NCBI GenBank assembly: GCA_934654625.1
Contig: CAKUGM010000027.1
Location: forward strand, 1-22,442
DNA: 22,442 nt
Direction: 5' to 3'
From: an uncultured Collinsella sp.
GTDB taxonomy: Bacteria; Actinomycetota; Coriobacteriia; Coriobacteriales; Coriobacteriaceae
Position numbers and translations under genes: made by a program. A model generated the notes under the pieces. That model made no database searches, had not been told where the DNA came from, and saw only the letters and a list, made by a program, of their open reading frames with translations. Below are positions 6,801-13,652 of this stretch, in pieces. Each line of letters opens with the position of its first letter. Within the stretch, counting starts at the first letter, position 1.

Positions 6801-7453
6801 GAGCATCGCCGCTCTTCAAGTTTTATAAAGTCAAGAATGGCGTCACAATCTTCCGCCGTAAACACGCGCTTTCCATTTATTGTTATATTTTCCGGCATAT
6901 TTTTAACCGAAGAAAGCAGTTTCCGCAAACCTGTTTTTCCCAGGTATTCCTTGTATTCTCCAACAGTATTCGCAAGTTCGCAAAAATCATCGCAGCCACC
7001 AAGGTCGATGCGCTTTGAAAACCATTTGCGACGGTATGCCGAGGCACTCTCCTCAAGGGATATCACTTCATCGCAAAGGCCCAACCAAATAGCAATCTCA
7101 TCAGCCCCTCGCAGCGCCCTTGCTGCTATCCCACGTTCCCATTCCGAGGTCAATTTTCCCTGGTCTTTAAAATGGCACAGAAGTTGAAATGCTTCAGATT
7201 CATCGTCCAAAATGGGAATGGAAATCCCCTCCACCTCCATCGCCATCAGATTAGCCCGAAGCTGCCACCCGTGTCGATCGAGTATATCTGCGATCATGGA
7301 ACCCGCATCGCCGAGCTCCTTAAGGTTCCCCGCATACATATCTCGCTTTGGCACCAAAGCCATCCAGTCGGCATTGACCAGCTGAGAAGCCTCGTCCTCA
7401 TCCTCTGCCGTCGCCACGTTATTGGATCCATAAAGCTCTGTAATCAACGACAT
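3866..7453 (-). CDS. C-terminal half of a split SF1 helicase-nuclease (1195 aa)
   Basis: This half carries the second part of an SF1 (UPF1/DNA2-like) helicase: a long mostly helical stretch (1-530), Walker B IIDEAS at about 553-558, GDDKQVSP (578-585), TEHFRC (634-639), GFQGDERDVMI (752-762) and the arginine-finger motif RYNVAVSRAKDQ (789-800). A Vsr/DUF559-type nuclease follows at about 845-945, with RIDIIV (Asp874), ALECDGDRWH (Glu887, Asp889) and GWNFIRI. A small C-terminal alpha/beta module ends the protein. There is no Walker A here; it lies in the upstream piece in the same frame, interrupted by TAA at 7526-7528. The ATG at 7453 is only the first Met after that stop and has no ribosome binding site, so translation of this piece is doubtful. 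It was probably a single-protein anti-phage helicase-nuclease. Confidence 0.8.
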   Translation of the reverse strand: MSLITELYGSNNVATAEDEDEASQLVNADWMALVPKRDMYAGNLKELGDAGSMIADILDRHGWQLRANLMAMEVEGISIPILDDESEAFQLLCHFKDQGKLTSEWERGIAARALRGADEIAIWLGLCDEVISLEESASAYRRKWFSKRIDLGGCDDFCELANTVGEYKEYLGKTGLRKLLSSVKNMPENITINGKRVFTAEDCDAILDFIKLEERRCSCAAQWDALMGSVGVDYFAELAENEPEHEAARYIDGIKRALSWQIECIDPMFKLLDSNGLPYTVFFDCYAMIDEMTRVADYSRVLETDIADFLQLCAAIKRSQRVKSWAEGVVNNIKSAGCVHSETVEALTESYASLCSADILGGVSNLTDKVQKYLEYYGRLCRLCEIRSTVQRRSDLLGRMAKDAPEWSRSIRMRRGVHGGIEVPRNIAQAWKYKQCQAILDYVDQMNASDPQRMIAELGKRYRMTTARLAGEMAWLKIHMDLERDTELKIALNGWKQTVAKIGKGTGKNASRYRSKARELMAKCQRAVPAWIMPINQALDSFDPCSNVFDIVIIDEASQADMTALAITYLAKKIIVVGDDKQVSPLAVGAKDATADGLAASYIEEKGIPNSHLYRAKYSLYEIAQQGFAPIMLTEHFRCVPDIIGFSNLLSYDGKIKALRDADAGGLTPALVPFRVKSGMRSGKAKINKQEAKAVVAIIRACLEQPEYEKKTFGVLSLLGEEQADFIRNELLKEIEPADIDKHEIICGNAAGFQGDERDVMILSMVDSNESETPLRLMGAGSDDAYKKRYNVAVSRAKDQLWLVYSLDPARDLKEGDLRRRLIEYMLDPHALDKRIEEARGKAESDFELQVCAELAKRGYQFEQQKEVGSYRIDIIVKDAHQSVALECDGDRWHSTESQIISDMERQTILERVGWNFIRIRGSEFYSDRDATMARVEAELDHYGIGRGYRPDVEVQESSDLLDRVFEEVHANYDDEVNETTLKSTKARESAIEFALQSGLSDERNTAMGERRDEEKTREHASKHEPKVEEASSGDLQLALERDGYQCFPSKQADAFWVLGDLSIRSSIKEIASSFDYGFDYRADGTDVTKGNSGWLLYPKGSHVEISNERRNATAKESPRDTQGDPLLDALKSLGTTYIDKRGKQGALWVIDCAAFRKKRKAVEKQYGVRFNYSERGSRSTHFQSAWYTKGTTSK

Positions 7454-7525
7454 ATCTAAATGAGCCGAGAGCTTTACATCTCCAGGGATGATTCCTTCGA
7501 GCTCCTCTTTATTCTGGGCAACATA

Positions 7526-7528
7526 TTA
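7526..7528 (-). other. In-frame TAA interrupting the helicase gene
   Basis: Reading on the minus strand, the frame ends ...GELLTPYEAA-TAA and continues without frame change as YVAQNKEELEGIIPGD and on to the Met at 7453 (24 sense codons after the stop). Residues after the stop remain protein-like. One base change (for example AAA or CAA to TAA) explains the break, rather than a frameshift or insertion. Confidence 0.85.
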
Positions 7529-9112
7529 AGCCGCTTCGTAAGGTGTAAGAAGCTCGCCCTCTACCTCAAATTGTCTGTTCTCAACTTCTCGTTCCTTAAA
7601 AGCACCTCTGCGCGCCTCCGCAAGCTCAACTAATATCTCCTCACGCTGCCGAGATAGTTCATCGATTGTTTTTTTCAATTCGGACGTCGAATGTTCACCC
7701 AAATGAGAAACAATCGCCTCAATCGAATCGCGAGCGTCTTCCCCGTTAGCCTCCAGCGTAGAAACGCATAGTCCTCTCAGCTCGTCCGGCATCTTATCCG
7801 AAAGCACCGTTAAAGCCTTGGAGGTATAACTTGTCACCAGCACTCTTTTTCCCTGGGCCAGAAAACTGCCCATGAGATTTGCAATGGTATGGGTCTTGCC
7901 GGTGCCAGGAGGCCCCTGAACAAGAACGGCATCCTCCTGTTCGATGCGTCTGGCTATCTCAAGCTGTGCTCGATTTGCGGGCTTGGCAAGCAAAATATCG
8001 TCATCTTCGCCATTTGCCTCAGCAAGCCTTCGATCAACCGTAGCTTCTTCTGCCGACTGCTCGAAAGACGTCTCCGTCTCGACTGGAGTAAAAACACCAA
8101 GCAAACCGTTTAGGAAAGAGGGGACGCGTTGAGTCTTATCAATTGTGCTAACGATTCGATCAATGGCAGCGGGGGTTCCATCAGGGCGCTGCCTAAATAG
8201 CAAATAAAAGCCCGGTCTCACGTCTATATCTGAAATACCGTCACTCAGGGCATCGCAACTATCAAAATAGCGTGATTTTGGAGACAGCTTGTTCACAAGC
8301 ATCTTGGCTTCGAGACCGATAGCATCACGATCAAGCGGATGGACGCCGCACTCAACAAGGCGCTCGTCTTCTTCTTGTATTCCACTTAGAGTAAGGGCCT
8401 GAGATTGAGACAATAAATCCTTTTGAATCAATGTGTCCGAATCAACGTCTTCGACTGAGATACATCCGTCACTTGCATCGAGGCAAATGCCCAATTTCTT
8501 GGCAAAAATCGGGTGATCGACCTTCGGGTCCTCCAGAAGACGGACATTCATCGATGCTGCAACAAGTTCAAGCTTGTCGGGATCGCTCTTCAGCTTTTCT
8601 CTCATTTTAAAAAGGTGCTCATAAAGCTTAGAAGCTTCCATAGCTTTTTTCTGGCAGCTAACCCATTTTTCCCTTAGGTCATTCCACTCATAAAACAGGC
8701 TGGCCCTCTGCGGTTTAAAGAAAAATGCGTCTCGTGGTGATGCTTCATGCGATGAAGCCCCCGACGGAAATACGAACTCTACCTCCGACGCATAGCTTTC
8801 CCATCCATTGGCAAGCCACTGAACGATCTCGTGGGGAGGGTTTGGGCATGGCTGTAAATCCGGTTTAGAAACCTGCAGGATTGGGCCGTCATCAAAGGAA
8901 GAATCACGAAATCTAACGTCAATCCACTCGTTATTAAGTGGGAGTGTTTGCAAATCAATGCAATCAGAAATGCTGTCAGATCCATATTCCTTTATATTTC
9001 GCGTCACCTTTAGCCTGATTTTAGAAAACTCTTCCAAGTATCTAAACAGGGCCTCTGCCTTATCAACGGCCGATAAGTTGTCGCAGTCAAAACCCATGAT
9101 GGCACCACCCAT
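7526..9112 (-). CDS. N-terminal half of a split SF1 helicase-nuclease (528 aa)
   Basis: The first 370 residues are an unassigned N-terminal region with many aromatic and acidic residues. An SF1 helicase core then begins: a Q-motif-like ANRAQLEIARRI (about 379-389), Walker A VQGPPGTGKTHTIANL (about 398-413) and motif Ia VLVTSYTSKAL (about 424-434). The piece ends in a coiled-coil-like ELKKTIDELSRQREEILVEL and the stop at 7526. All later helicase motifs and the nuclease lie in the next piece, so this half alone can bind ATP but should not hydrolyse or unwind. Intact, the protein would be about 1,750 aa, with roughly 700 residues between Walker A and Walker B. The start at 9112 (AGGA 5 bases upstream) is preferred; 9097 is an alternative. 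Base composition is AT-richer than the genes to the right, suggesting acquisition by transfer. Confidence 0.8.
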   Translation of the reverse strand: MGGAIMGFDCDNLSAVDKAEALFRYLEEFSKIRLKVTRNIKEYGSDSISDCIDLQTLPLNNEWIDVRFRDSSFDDGPILQVSKPDLQPCPNPPHEIVQWLANGWESYASEVEFVFPSGASSHEASPRDAFFFKPQRASLFYEWNDLREKWVSCQKKAMEASKLYEHLFKMREKLKSDPDKLELVAASMNVRLLEDPKVDHPIFAKKLGICLDASDGCISVEDVDSDTLIQKDLLSQSQALTLSGIQEEDERLVECGVHPLDRDAIGLEAKMLVNKLSPKSRYFDSCDALSDGISDIDVRPGFYLLFRQRPDGTPAAIDRIVSTIDKTQRVPSFLNGLLGVFTPVETETSFEQSAEEATVDRRLAEANGEDDDILLAKPANRAQLEIARRIEQEDAVLVQGPPGTGKTHTIANLMGSFLAQGKRVLVTSYTSKALTVLSDKMPDELRGLCVSTLEANGEDARDSIEAIVSHLGEHSTSELKKTIDELSRQREEILVELAEARRGAFKEREVENRQFEVEGELLTPYEAA

Positions 9113-9457
9113 ACAGTTCCTGTAGTAACTGAGACAATATGTTACCAGCTTATGCGGACAAGACATTTTCTCCCGGTATTAAATCGGTGCATGGAAGCCA
9201 TCCCAATTGTTCATTTAATCGAATTGTTGCCGTTACAACCCGGTCTGCTTTCATTTTGCTTCAGCCAAACACAAGGTAGTCGTTACAAACTAGTAGCACC
9301 ACGCTTGCCATCCAAACATAGAGAACCCAGAAGCCGCAAACCTCTCGCGGCATTTTATTTATTGGGACTGTCGGACGCACATGCGCGGCAAACATTCCCA
9401 CAACGCCTGTCTATTGATTAACAAACCAACAGGAACATGTTCATGTGGATTTCCGGC
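9113..9457. other. AT-rich intergenic region upstream of the helicase
   Basis: No credible gene is seen. On the minus strand TTGTCC and, 16 bases on, TATTGT (about 9163-9136) are a weak candidate promoter for the helicase. CGTTACAA occurs twice, at 9231 and 9281, exactly 50 bases apart. A short GCCGC/GCGGC hairpin (9333-9351) followed by ATTTTATTTATT resembles a plus-strand terminator. Composition changes from AT-rich to GC-rich around 9430-9460, marking the right limit of the accessory region. Confidence 0.4.
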
Positions 9458-10162
9458 CTACGCCACGCGACGCATGCGCCTGCGCCAAAGAACATACGAG
9501 TAGATATACATGACCGCGGCTCCGCCCATGACCAGCACAACGGTGCCAACAACAACTACGCCGTCCGAAAACAACGGAGCCACCAACCCCAGTAAAACCA
9601 TGCCGAGACCCATGACAACAAAGCACCTGCCGCCAAAGCGCTGGGTGCGGCGCCAGTTATCGGGATCGGCGAGCGCCCAGGGCGTCTTGATGCCCATCGT
9701 GTAATTTTGCTTGACGCGCGGCAAATAATTGCCAATACCCACGAACAGCAGGCCCGCAGCCACGGAAACGGCCACATTCACCACGCCGCGAGCCGGAACG
9801 ATACCCCATACCGTCAGCTCACACAACCAACTGATGGCACACATGAGCAGCGTGAACACGACCACAAAACCCTGGTAGAACTTACCCGAGGTTCGATATG
9901 CCTCACCTTTAGGGTCAATACGCGGCACCACATAGAACATCACCAAAAACGCCAGAGGCAGAGCACCAAGCGCAGAGGCCATCCAGCGCGGACCCCAGCC
10001 GTTGACGGATCCGTCGGCTCCCCAATGCGTAGGAATCTGCGCGGGTAAGCTCGGCATCACAACGAGATGGGCCACGACGCTAATCGCGCACAAAACAGCA
10101 AGAAACACCCACACGCGCAGCGATACACCCGTAGCGCGAACGCCCTTATTCTCATTATTCAT
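9458..10162 (-). CDS. SdpI/YhfL-type integral membrane protein with DUF1648 domain, 234 aa
   Basis: About six membrane segments are visible (roughly 16-36, 62-80, 98-116, 122-142, 180-198, 203-224). Residues 40-57 (PAQIPTHWGADGSVNGWG) are the DUF1648 motif, and 144-178 (GNYLPRVKQNYTMGIKT then PWAL and NWRRTQRFGG) are the signature of the SdpI family. In Bacillus subtilis SdpI protects the cell from the SdpC toxin and signals to the SdpR repressor. The start at 10162 overlaps the end of the ArsR-type gene by 8 bases and has AAGGTGAT upstream; an earlier Met at 10186 lies inside the neighbour. The two genes are one operon, as in sdpRI. No SdpC-like toxin is in the window, so immunity or cell-envelope stress functions are inferred only. 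Confidence 0.85.
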   Translation of the reverse strand: MNNENKGVRATGVSLRVWVFLAVLCAISVVAHLVVMPSLPAQIPTHWGADGSVNGWGPRWMASALGALPLAFLVMFYVVPRIDPKGEAYRTSGKFYQGFVVVFTLLMCAISWLCELTVWGIVPARGVVNVAVSVAAGLLFVGIGNYLPRVKQNYTMGIKTPWALADPDNWRRTQRFGGRCFVVMGLGMVLLGLVAPLFSDGVVVVGTVVLVMGGAAVMYIYSYVLWRRRMRRVA

Positions 10163-10433
10163 CGCTATCACCTTCATTGTTTGCAAACCCCATAAACCAC
10201 CCGATCAGGTCCTGCATGACCGTGGTATTGAGGCTGTATACGATGTTTTGTCCATGACGTTCATCTGCCACAAGGCCGGCGTTTTTAAGCGTTGCCAGGT
10301 GATGGCTGAGCGAGGGCTTACTGATATCAAAATGCTCAGCGAGCTCCCCCGCTGTCAGGTCGCCCTCGCGCAGCAGCTCCAAGATGCGCCGTCGCGTAGG
10401 ATCCGCAAGCGCTTTGAATCCCTCTCCTGCCAT
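10155..10433 (-). CDS. ArsR-family repressor, SdpR-like, 92 aa
   Basis: A winged-helix repressor. ALADPTRRRILELLREGDLT (8-27), the recognition helix ISKPSLSHHLATLKNAGL (37-54) and the wing VADERHGQNIVYSLN (55-69) match the ArsR family closely. There is no CxC metal-binding motif in the recognition helix, so it is not a classical metal sensor. The C-terminal LIGWFMGF helix and the following SdpI-like gene match the SdpR autorepressor arrangement. Its stop overlaps the start of the membrane protein gene (translational coupling). A dyad operator overlaps its own promoter, fitting autorepression relieved through the membrane partner, as known for SdpR/SdpI. Confidence 0.88.
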   Translation of the reverse strand: MAGEGFKALADPTRRRILELLREGDLTAGELAEHFDISKPSLSHHLATLKNAGLVADERHGQNIVYSLNTTVMQDLIGWFMGFANNEGDSDE

Positions 10434-10463
10434 AACATCCCTTTCGTTGTCTTTGGCAGCAAC

Positions 10464-10493
10464 ATCATACCTAATAATTAGACGTTTGTCTAA
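10464..10493 (-). promoter_or_regulatory. Promoter with overlapping ArsR-type operator
   Basis: On the minus strand TAGACA (10492-10487) and TATGAT (10469-10464) are separated by exactly 17 bases, each one mismatch from consensus. The perfect inverted repeat TTAGAC-N4-GTCTAA (10493-10478) covers the -35 box. This geometry is typical of ArsR-family repression by blocking RNA polymerase and supports autoregulation of the two-gene operon. Confidence 0.65.
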
Positions 10494-10516
10494 CTATCTA
10501 ATTTCGCCTGAAGGAA

Positions 10517-10545
10517 AAGGGCACACTCCATCGGAGCGCGCCCTT
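10517..10545 (-). terminator. rnd: Intrinsic terminator of the ribonuclease D gene
   Basis: Just after the rnd stop, the minus strand has AAGGGC-g-C-g-CTCC, a 3-base loop GAT, then GGAG-t-G-t-GCCCTT followed by TTCCTTC. The stem is long, with two non-Watson-Crick positions, and separates rnd from the SdpR-like operon. Confidence 0.65.
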
Positions 10546-10559
10546 CTTAGCCAAAACAT

Positions 10560-11693
10560 CTAGAGAATCTCGACAGACCCATCTTTCACCGTAAGGCCCA
10601 TGTTGCCTGCCAGAAGGTCGTCGAGCAGCGTGCCCACGAGCTCGAATCGCCAGCCATCGCGCAACGGACTTTGCTCGGGATGTTCCATGTACGAGAACAG
10701 CTCATCGCGACTCGCGATGATGGCAGTCGCCACGCCGGAGCGCTCGGACACCAGGCGCATGAGGGCATACATAAGATCGCAGACGCTTTCGACCTCGGGC
10801 GTGGGCGCATGGTGCGGGCGGCTGATGAAGGGCAGCTTATCGGAAGGACAATTGCGCCCGCGCTCGATGGCGACGAGCGCGGCATCGGCATCAGCCTCGG
10901 AAAGCTGCTCGGTTCCACGCGTACGGCGAAAATCGTCAACAGTTTTCGGCGCGCGCTTGACCAAGGCAACGAGCACCTCGTCCGACATGATCCACTTGCG
11001 CGGAACGTTGCGACGCTCAGCGCGACGTTCTCTCCAGGCCGCGAGCTCGCGGGCGATGGCAAGCTGTCGGCGCGTGCAAGAATTGATGCGCTTGACGCGC
11101 TTGAACGCAAGGCGCTGGTCGACAACGTAGTGCTCGACATTCGTGAGCGGGCGCATCTCATCGGTCACCCACGACACGCGGCCCAGCTCCCCGAGCCTAT
11201 CCATAATGACCCCGTACGCCACAATGAGATAACGCACGTCATCCACGGCGTACTCAAACTGCAAATCGGTCAGAGGACGACGCGACCAATCGGTTAGCGA
11301 CTCCGATTTAGGCAGGTCGACATCACAGAAAGCATGTACGAGACCGTTATAGGACATCTGCATGCGCTCGCCCAAAAAGGCAGCCGCCACCTGCGTATCG
11401 AATATGGGAGTAGGAAGCACGCCTAATGTATGGTAGAGCACCTCCATGTCCTGCGAACAAGCATGGAATACTTTGATGACCCCCTCGTCGGCCATCAGCT
11501 CCGCCAAAGGGGAAAGGTCTTTGATAACGATGGGGTCGATGACCACGCACTCCTCGGGGGTCGCGGCCTGCACCAAACACAGACGCGCATGGTATGTGCG
11601 CTCGCGCAAGAACTCGGTGTCGATGGCCACGGCGTCGAATTCCGCGGCGCGCTTGCAAAATGCCAGGAGCTCCTCATATGTGGAGATGTACAT
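10560..11693 (-). CDS. rnd: Ribonuclease D (3'-5' exoribonuclease with HRDC domain), 377 aa
   Basis: RNase D trims the 3' ends of tRNA precursors and other stable RNAs, using two metal ions. The DEDDy exonuclease motifs are all present: Exo I IDTEFLRE (Asp25, Glu27), Exo II HACSQDMEVL (Asp82) and Exo III YAVDDVRYL (Tyr148, Asp152). Residues about 205-290 (RQLAIARELAAWRERRAE then NVPRKWIMSDEVL) form the HRDC nucleic-acid-binding domain, followed by the usual C-terminal helical region. Length is normal for the family. The first ATG follows GGAGG closely. The gene is transcribed divergently from the lipid kinase gene and has its own terminator. Confidence 0.93.
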   Translation of the reverse strand: MYISTYEELLAFCKRAAEFDAVAIDTEFLRERTYHARLCLVQAATPEECVVIDPIVIKDLSPLAELMADEGVIKVFHACSQDMEVLYHTLGVLPTPIFDTQVAAAFLGERMQMSYNGLVHAFCDVDLPKSESLTDWSRRPLTDLQFEYAVDDVRYLIVAYGVIMDRLGELGRVSWVTDEMRPLTNVEHYVVDQRLAFKRVKRINSCTRRQLAIARELAAWRERRAERRNVPRKWIMSDEVLVALVKRAPKTVDDFRRTRGTEQLSEADADAALVAIERGRNCPSDKLPFISRPHHAPTPEVESVCDLMYALMRLVSERSGVATAIIASRDELFSYMEHPEQSPLRDGWRFELVGTLLDDLLAGNMGLTVKDGSVEIL

Positions 11694-11787
11694 GCTCCTC
11701 CAGAATCATGGTTGGCGCACTCGTGCGCAGGGTAGGATATCGCTACCTAAACTATACAGGGCTTTACGACGAACGGGACCTAAACGT
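11694..11787. promoter_or_regulatory. Divergent control region between rnd and the lipid kinase
   Basis: These 94 bases must hold both promoters. Two dyads are visible: GCGCAC-TC-GTGCGC at 11715-11728 and GGTAG...CTACC around GATATC at 11731-11747. A TATAGT box on the minus strand near 11751-11756 could be the -10 of rnd, but no good -35 partner was found for either direction. Confidence 0.35.
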
Positions 11788-12714
11788 ATGCGTTGCCTTA
11801 TCATCCACAATCCCGCCTCGGGCACCCGCTCCGACGAGATCTATGCCTTTGCTCACGCCCTCGCTCAGGCGGGAGACGAAATCACCATGCGCTTCATCGG
11901 TAAGGGTATGGAACCGCAAGACGCCACGCGCGATGTCACCGCCTTCGACCGCGTAGTGGTCTCGGGCGGCGACGGCACCGTCTCCAACGTACTCGATTGC
12001 CTGCGCGGCTCGCATGTCCCCACCCTCATCTTCCCATCGGGCACAGCATGCCTGTTCTTCAACAACATCGGCAATGCCCCAGAGGCAGCCGCCCTCGCCA
12101 AGGCCTGCCGCCGCGGACGCACCGTTCCCGTCGACATGGGCGAGCTTTTTTGGAACGATGCCGAGGGAAACGAGCAGCGTCACGGCTTCATCATCATCGC
12201 CGGCTCCGGTTTTGACGCCGCCATCATGGAGAAGGCCGCTCCCAACAAGAACGAGATCGGCGAGATCGCCTATGCGCTCTCGGCACTTGCCACCCCCAAC
12301 CCGCAGGTGGCGCACTTCACGATCGAGCACGATAGTGAAGTCGACGAGTTCGATGGCATCGGATGCATGGTGGGCAACACCTCGGTGATTCAAAACGACA
12401 TCAACCTGTTTCCCGACTGTCGCATGAACGATGGCCTCATCGATATCGCCGTTATCGAACCGGTAGCAACAGTGCAGCTGCTCCCCACCTTGCTCGCAGG
12501 CGTTTTTGATCCCGCGGGCAAGGGGCTCGGTCGCCCGCAGTTCAAGATGCTTCAGGCAAAAGAGGCAAAGATCACCTGCTCGCCTTCGCTGGGCATGGAG
12601 TACGACGGCGAGCTCATCCCCAACCCATCTGGTGTCTTTGGTGCCCGCGCGCTGCCAAAATGCCTGGATATCATCGTTGACGACTTCTCAAAGCTCAATC
12701 CCGACAACTGCTAG
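11788..12714 (+). CDS. Diacylglycerol kinase-family lipid kinase (DagK/YegS-like), 308 aa
   Basis: Members phosphorylate diacylglycerol or related lipids on the inner face of the membrane, recycling it into phospholipid synthesis. The start LIIHNPASGTRSDE is the N-terminal nucleotide-binding strand and loop, and VVSGGDGTVSNVL holds the invariant GGDGT (60-64). FPSGTACLFFNNIG corresponds to the usual PlGTaNdfar motif, here with CLFFNN in place of NDFAR. GMEYDGELIP near the C-terminus is the conserved DGE metal/active-site motif. Because the second motif differs from the consensus, the substrate may not be plain diacylglycerol. The ATG at 11788 fits the family N-terminus; longer readings in the same frame run antisense through rnd. 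Its ribosome binding site is weak. No terminator is obvious before the next promoter. Confidence 0.87.
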   Translation: MRCLIIHNPASGTRSDEIYAFAHALAQAGDEITMRFIGKGMEPQDATRDVTAFDRVVVSGGDGTVSNVLDCLRGSHVPTLIFPSGTACLFFNNIGNAPEAAALAKACRRGRTVPVDMGELFWNDAEGNEQRHGFIIIAGSGFDAAIMEKAAPNKNEIGEIAYALSALATPNPQVAHFTIEHDSEVDEFDGIGCMVGNTSVIQNDINLFPDCRMNDGLIDIAVIEPVATVQLLPTLLAGVFDPAGKGLGRPQFKMLQAKEAKITCSPSLGMEYDGELIPNPSGVFGARALPKCLDIIVDDFSKLNPDNC

Positions 12715-12775
12715 CAAAACGCGGCTGCGGCCTTGCGCCCTGCTACCGCCCACAGAAACAGTTTCGAAATACTTC

Positions 12776-12803
12776 TTGCATCGTCTTCGCGCTGTGCTAT
12801 AGT
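12776..12803 (+). promoter_or_regulatory. Promoter of the Trp-leader/ECF transporter operon
   Basis: TTGCAT (12776-12781) and TATAGT (12798-12803) are 16 bases apart, and a TG one base before the -10 makes it an extended -10 promoter. Transcription would start near 12810, about 40 bases before the leader peptide. Confidence 0.6.
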
Positions 12804-12849
12804 GCAGCGCAACCTAAACAACTTCGCTTTTCCGAAAGGAGCCACCAGA

Positions 12850-12921
12850 ATGAACAACTTCTCCAACAACTCTGTCATGAACTGGTGGTGGCGTGATGCG
12901 AATACGGTCGGTCGACTGTGA
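12850..12921 (+). CDS. Tryptophan-rich leader peptide, 23 aa
   Basis: A short frame with AAAGGAG 8 bases before its ATG encodes MNNFSNNSV, then MNWWWRD, and stops at TGA. The three consecutive Trp codons (12883-12891) are the hallmark of attenuation leader peptides that measure charged tRNA-Trp through ribosome stalling, known from trp operons in proteobacteria and actinobacteria. It is followed 37 bases later by an intrinsic terminator and then by an ECF transporter operon. The peptide itself likely has no function after synthesis; its translation is the sensor. Trp is otherwise a rare codon, so three in 23 residues is very unlikely by chance. Confidence 0.85.
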   Translation: MNNFSNNSVMNWWWRDANTVGRL

Positions 12922-12976
12922 GTCCCTCACGCCTAAAATAGCTCCAGGTAGATGATGTGGCCTCCGGTTTCGACCG
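12909..12976 (+). promoter_or_regulatory. Candidate antiterminator pairing of the Trp leader
   Basis: CGGTCGA (12909-12915), at the end of the leader frame, is perfectly complementary to TCGACCG (12970-12976), which spans the loop and 3' arm of the terminator. A competing 7-bp stem joins GGCGTGA (12890-12896, starting in the third Trp codon) with TCACGCC (12927-12933). A ribosome stalled at the Trp codons would break the second and leave the first free; a ribosome at the stop codon (12919-12921) would cover CGGTCGA and let the terminator form. The pairing is seen; the mechanism is inferred. Confidence 0.5.
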
Positions 12977-12991
12977 GGGGCCTTTTTCTTT
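12959..12991 (+). terminator. Attenuator terminator with UUCG loop
   Basis: GGCCTCCGGT and ACCGGGGGCC form a 10-bp stem (one G-U pair) closed by TTCG, followed by TTTTTCTTT. It lies between the Trp leader peptide and the first transporter gene, where only a regulated terminator makes sense because the operon's promoter is upstream. Confidence 0.88.
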
Positions 12992-13085
12992 ACCTCGGCT
13001 CCCGCCGCACGCATCACGCGCCTCCAGCGTATCTGCCCACCGACGACGACAAACCCCTAAAACACCTCAAGAAAGGTTGATCACC

Positions 13086-13652
13086 ATGTCCAACGCAGCC
13101 ACTCAGCCCCGCACCGTCTCCACCACCGACCACGGCACCCTCGACGTTCGCGCCCTCGTTCTTCTGGCGGTCCTTTTGGCCGCTGGCTTTATCCTCAACT
13201 TCACCGTCGGCAAAGCAATCTCGAGCGTCTCGGGCGGCGTCATCAGCCCCGAGTTCATCATCTCCGCCTTCTGCCTTACGATTCTCGTCGTGCGTCCCAA
13301 CATCGGCCAGGCGCTCGTCATCGGCCTCATCTCTGCAGCCGTGATCCAGATCACCACGACCTCGCCGTTCATCGATTTCGCCGCTGAAGGCATCGCCGCG
13401 ATGCTCATGGCAGCAATCGTCGCCGCCGCAGCTCACCGCGGAAGCATCTCCCCCGCTGTGGCCGCCGTCGCAACCTTCGCGACCACCCTTGTTTCGGGTT
13501 GCATCTTCATGGTCATCAAGATGGCGATGATCGGTCTTGTTGCCGAGCTCGCCGCCGCCATGCTTCCCGTCGTCGCCGCCACGGCCGTCTTCAACGGCAT
13601 CCTCGTCGCAGCTCTCTATCTGCCCATCAAGAAGGCCCTCAAGCTTTCCTAG
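13086..13652 (+). CDS. TrpP-like ECF transporter substrate-binding (S) protein 1, 188 aa
   Basis: A small integral membrane protein with about six hydrophobic segments after a 20-residue soluble N-terminus. The pattern ISPEFIISAF...VVRPNIGQALVIGLIS, then AAVIQITTTSP, TLVSGCIF and the C-terminal LPIKKAL follows the TrpP group of S components (tryptophan transporters such as B. subtilis TrpP), where an 'LGG..PD' turn is followed by a 'vGi.tGi.sA.tT.fP' helix. In an ECF transporter the S protein binds the substrate and topples in the membrane on interaction with EcfT. The Trp-codon attenuator directly upstream supports tryptophan or a close relative as substrate. The ATG at 13086 has GAAAGG upstream. 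Confidence 0.78.
   Translation: MSNAATQPRTVSTTDHGTLDVRALVLLAVLLAAGFILNFTVGKAISSVSGGVISPEFIISAFCLTILVVRPNIGQALVIGLISAAVIQITTTSPFIDFAAEGIAAMLMAAIVAAAAHRGSISPAVAAVATFATTLVSGCIFMVIKMAMIGLVAELAAAMLPVVAATAVFNGILVAALYLPIKKALKLS

Noticed and set aside
7454..7525. Frameshift as the cause of the helicase split
   Set aside because: Codon-by-codon reading shows that the frame is unchanged through the stop; only one TAA separates the halves.
9231..9290. CGTTACAA repeated 50 bases apart, as a CRISPR-like or att repeat
   Set aside because: Only two 8-bp copies with different flanks; too short to support either. No CRISPR array was seen anywhere in the window.
9433..9442. GAACATGTTC palindrome as a LexA box
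   Set aside because: Gram-positive LexA sites have four bases between GAAC and GTTC; here there are two, and it lies behind a gene rather than before one.
11764..12393. 209-codon minus-strand frame
   Set aside because: It is antisense to the lipid kinase, whose GGDGT and other motifs prove the plus-strand frame.
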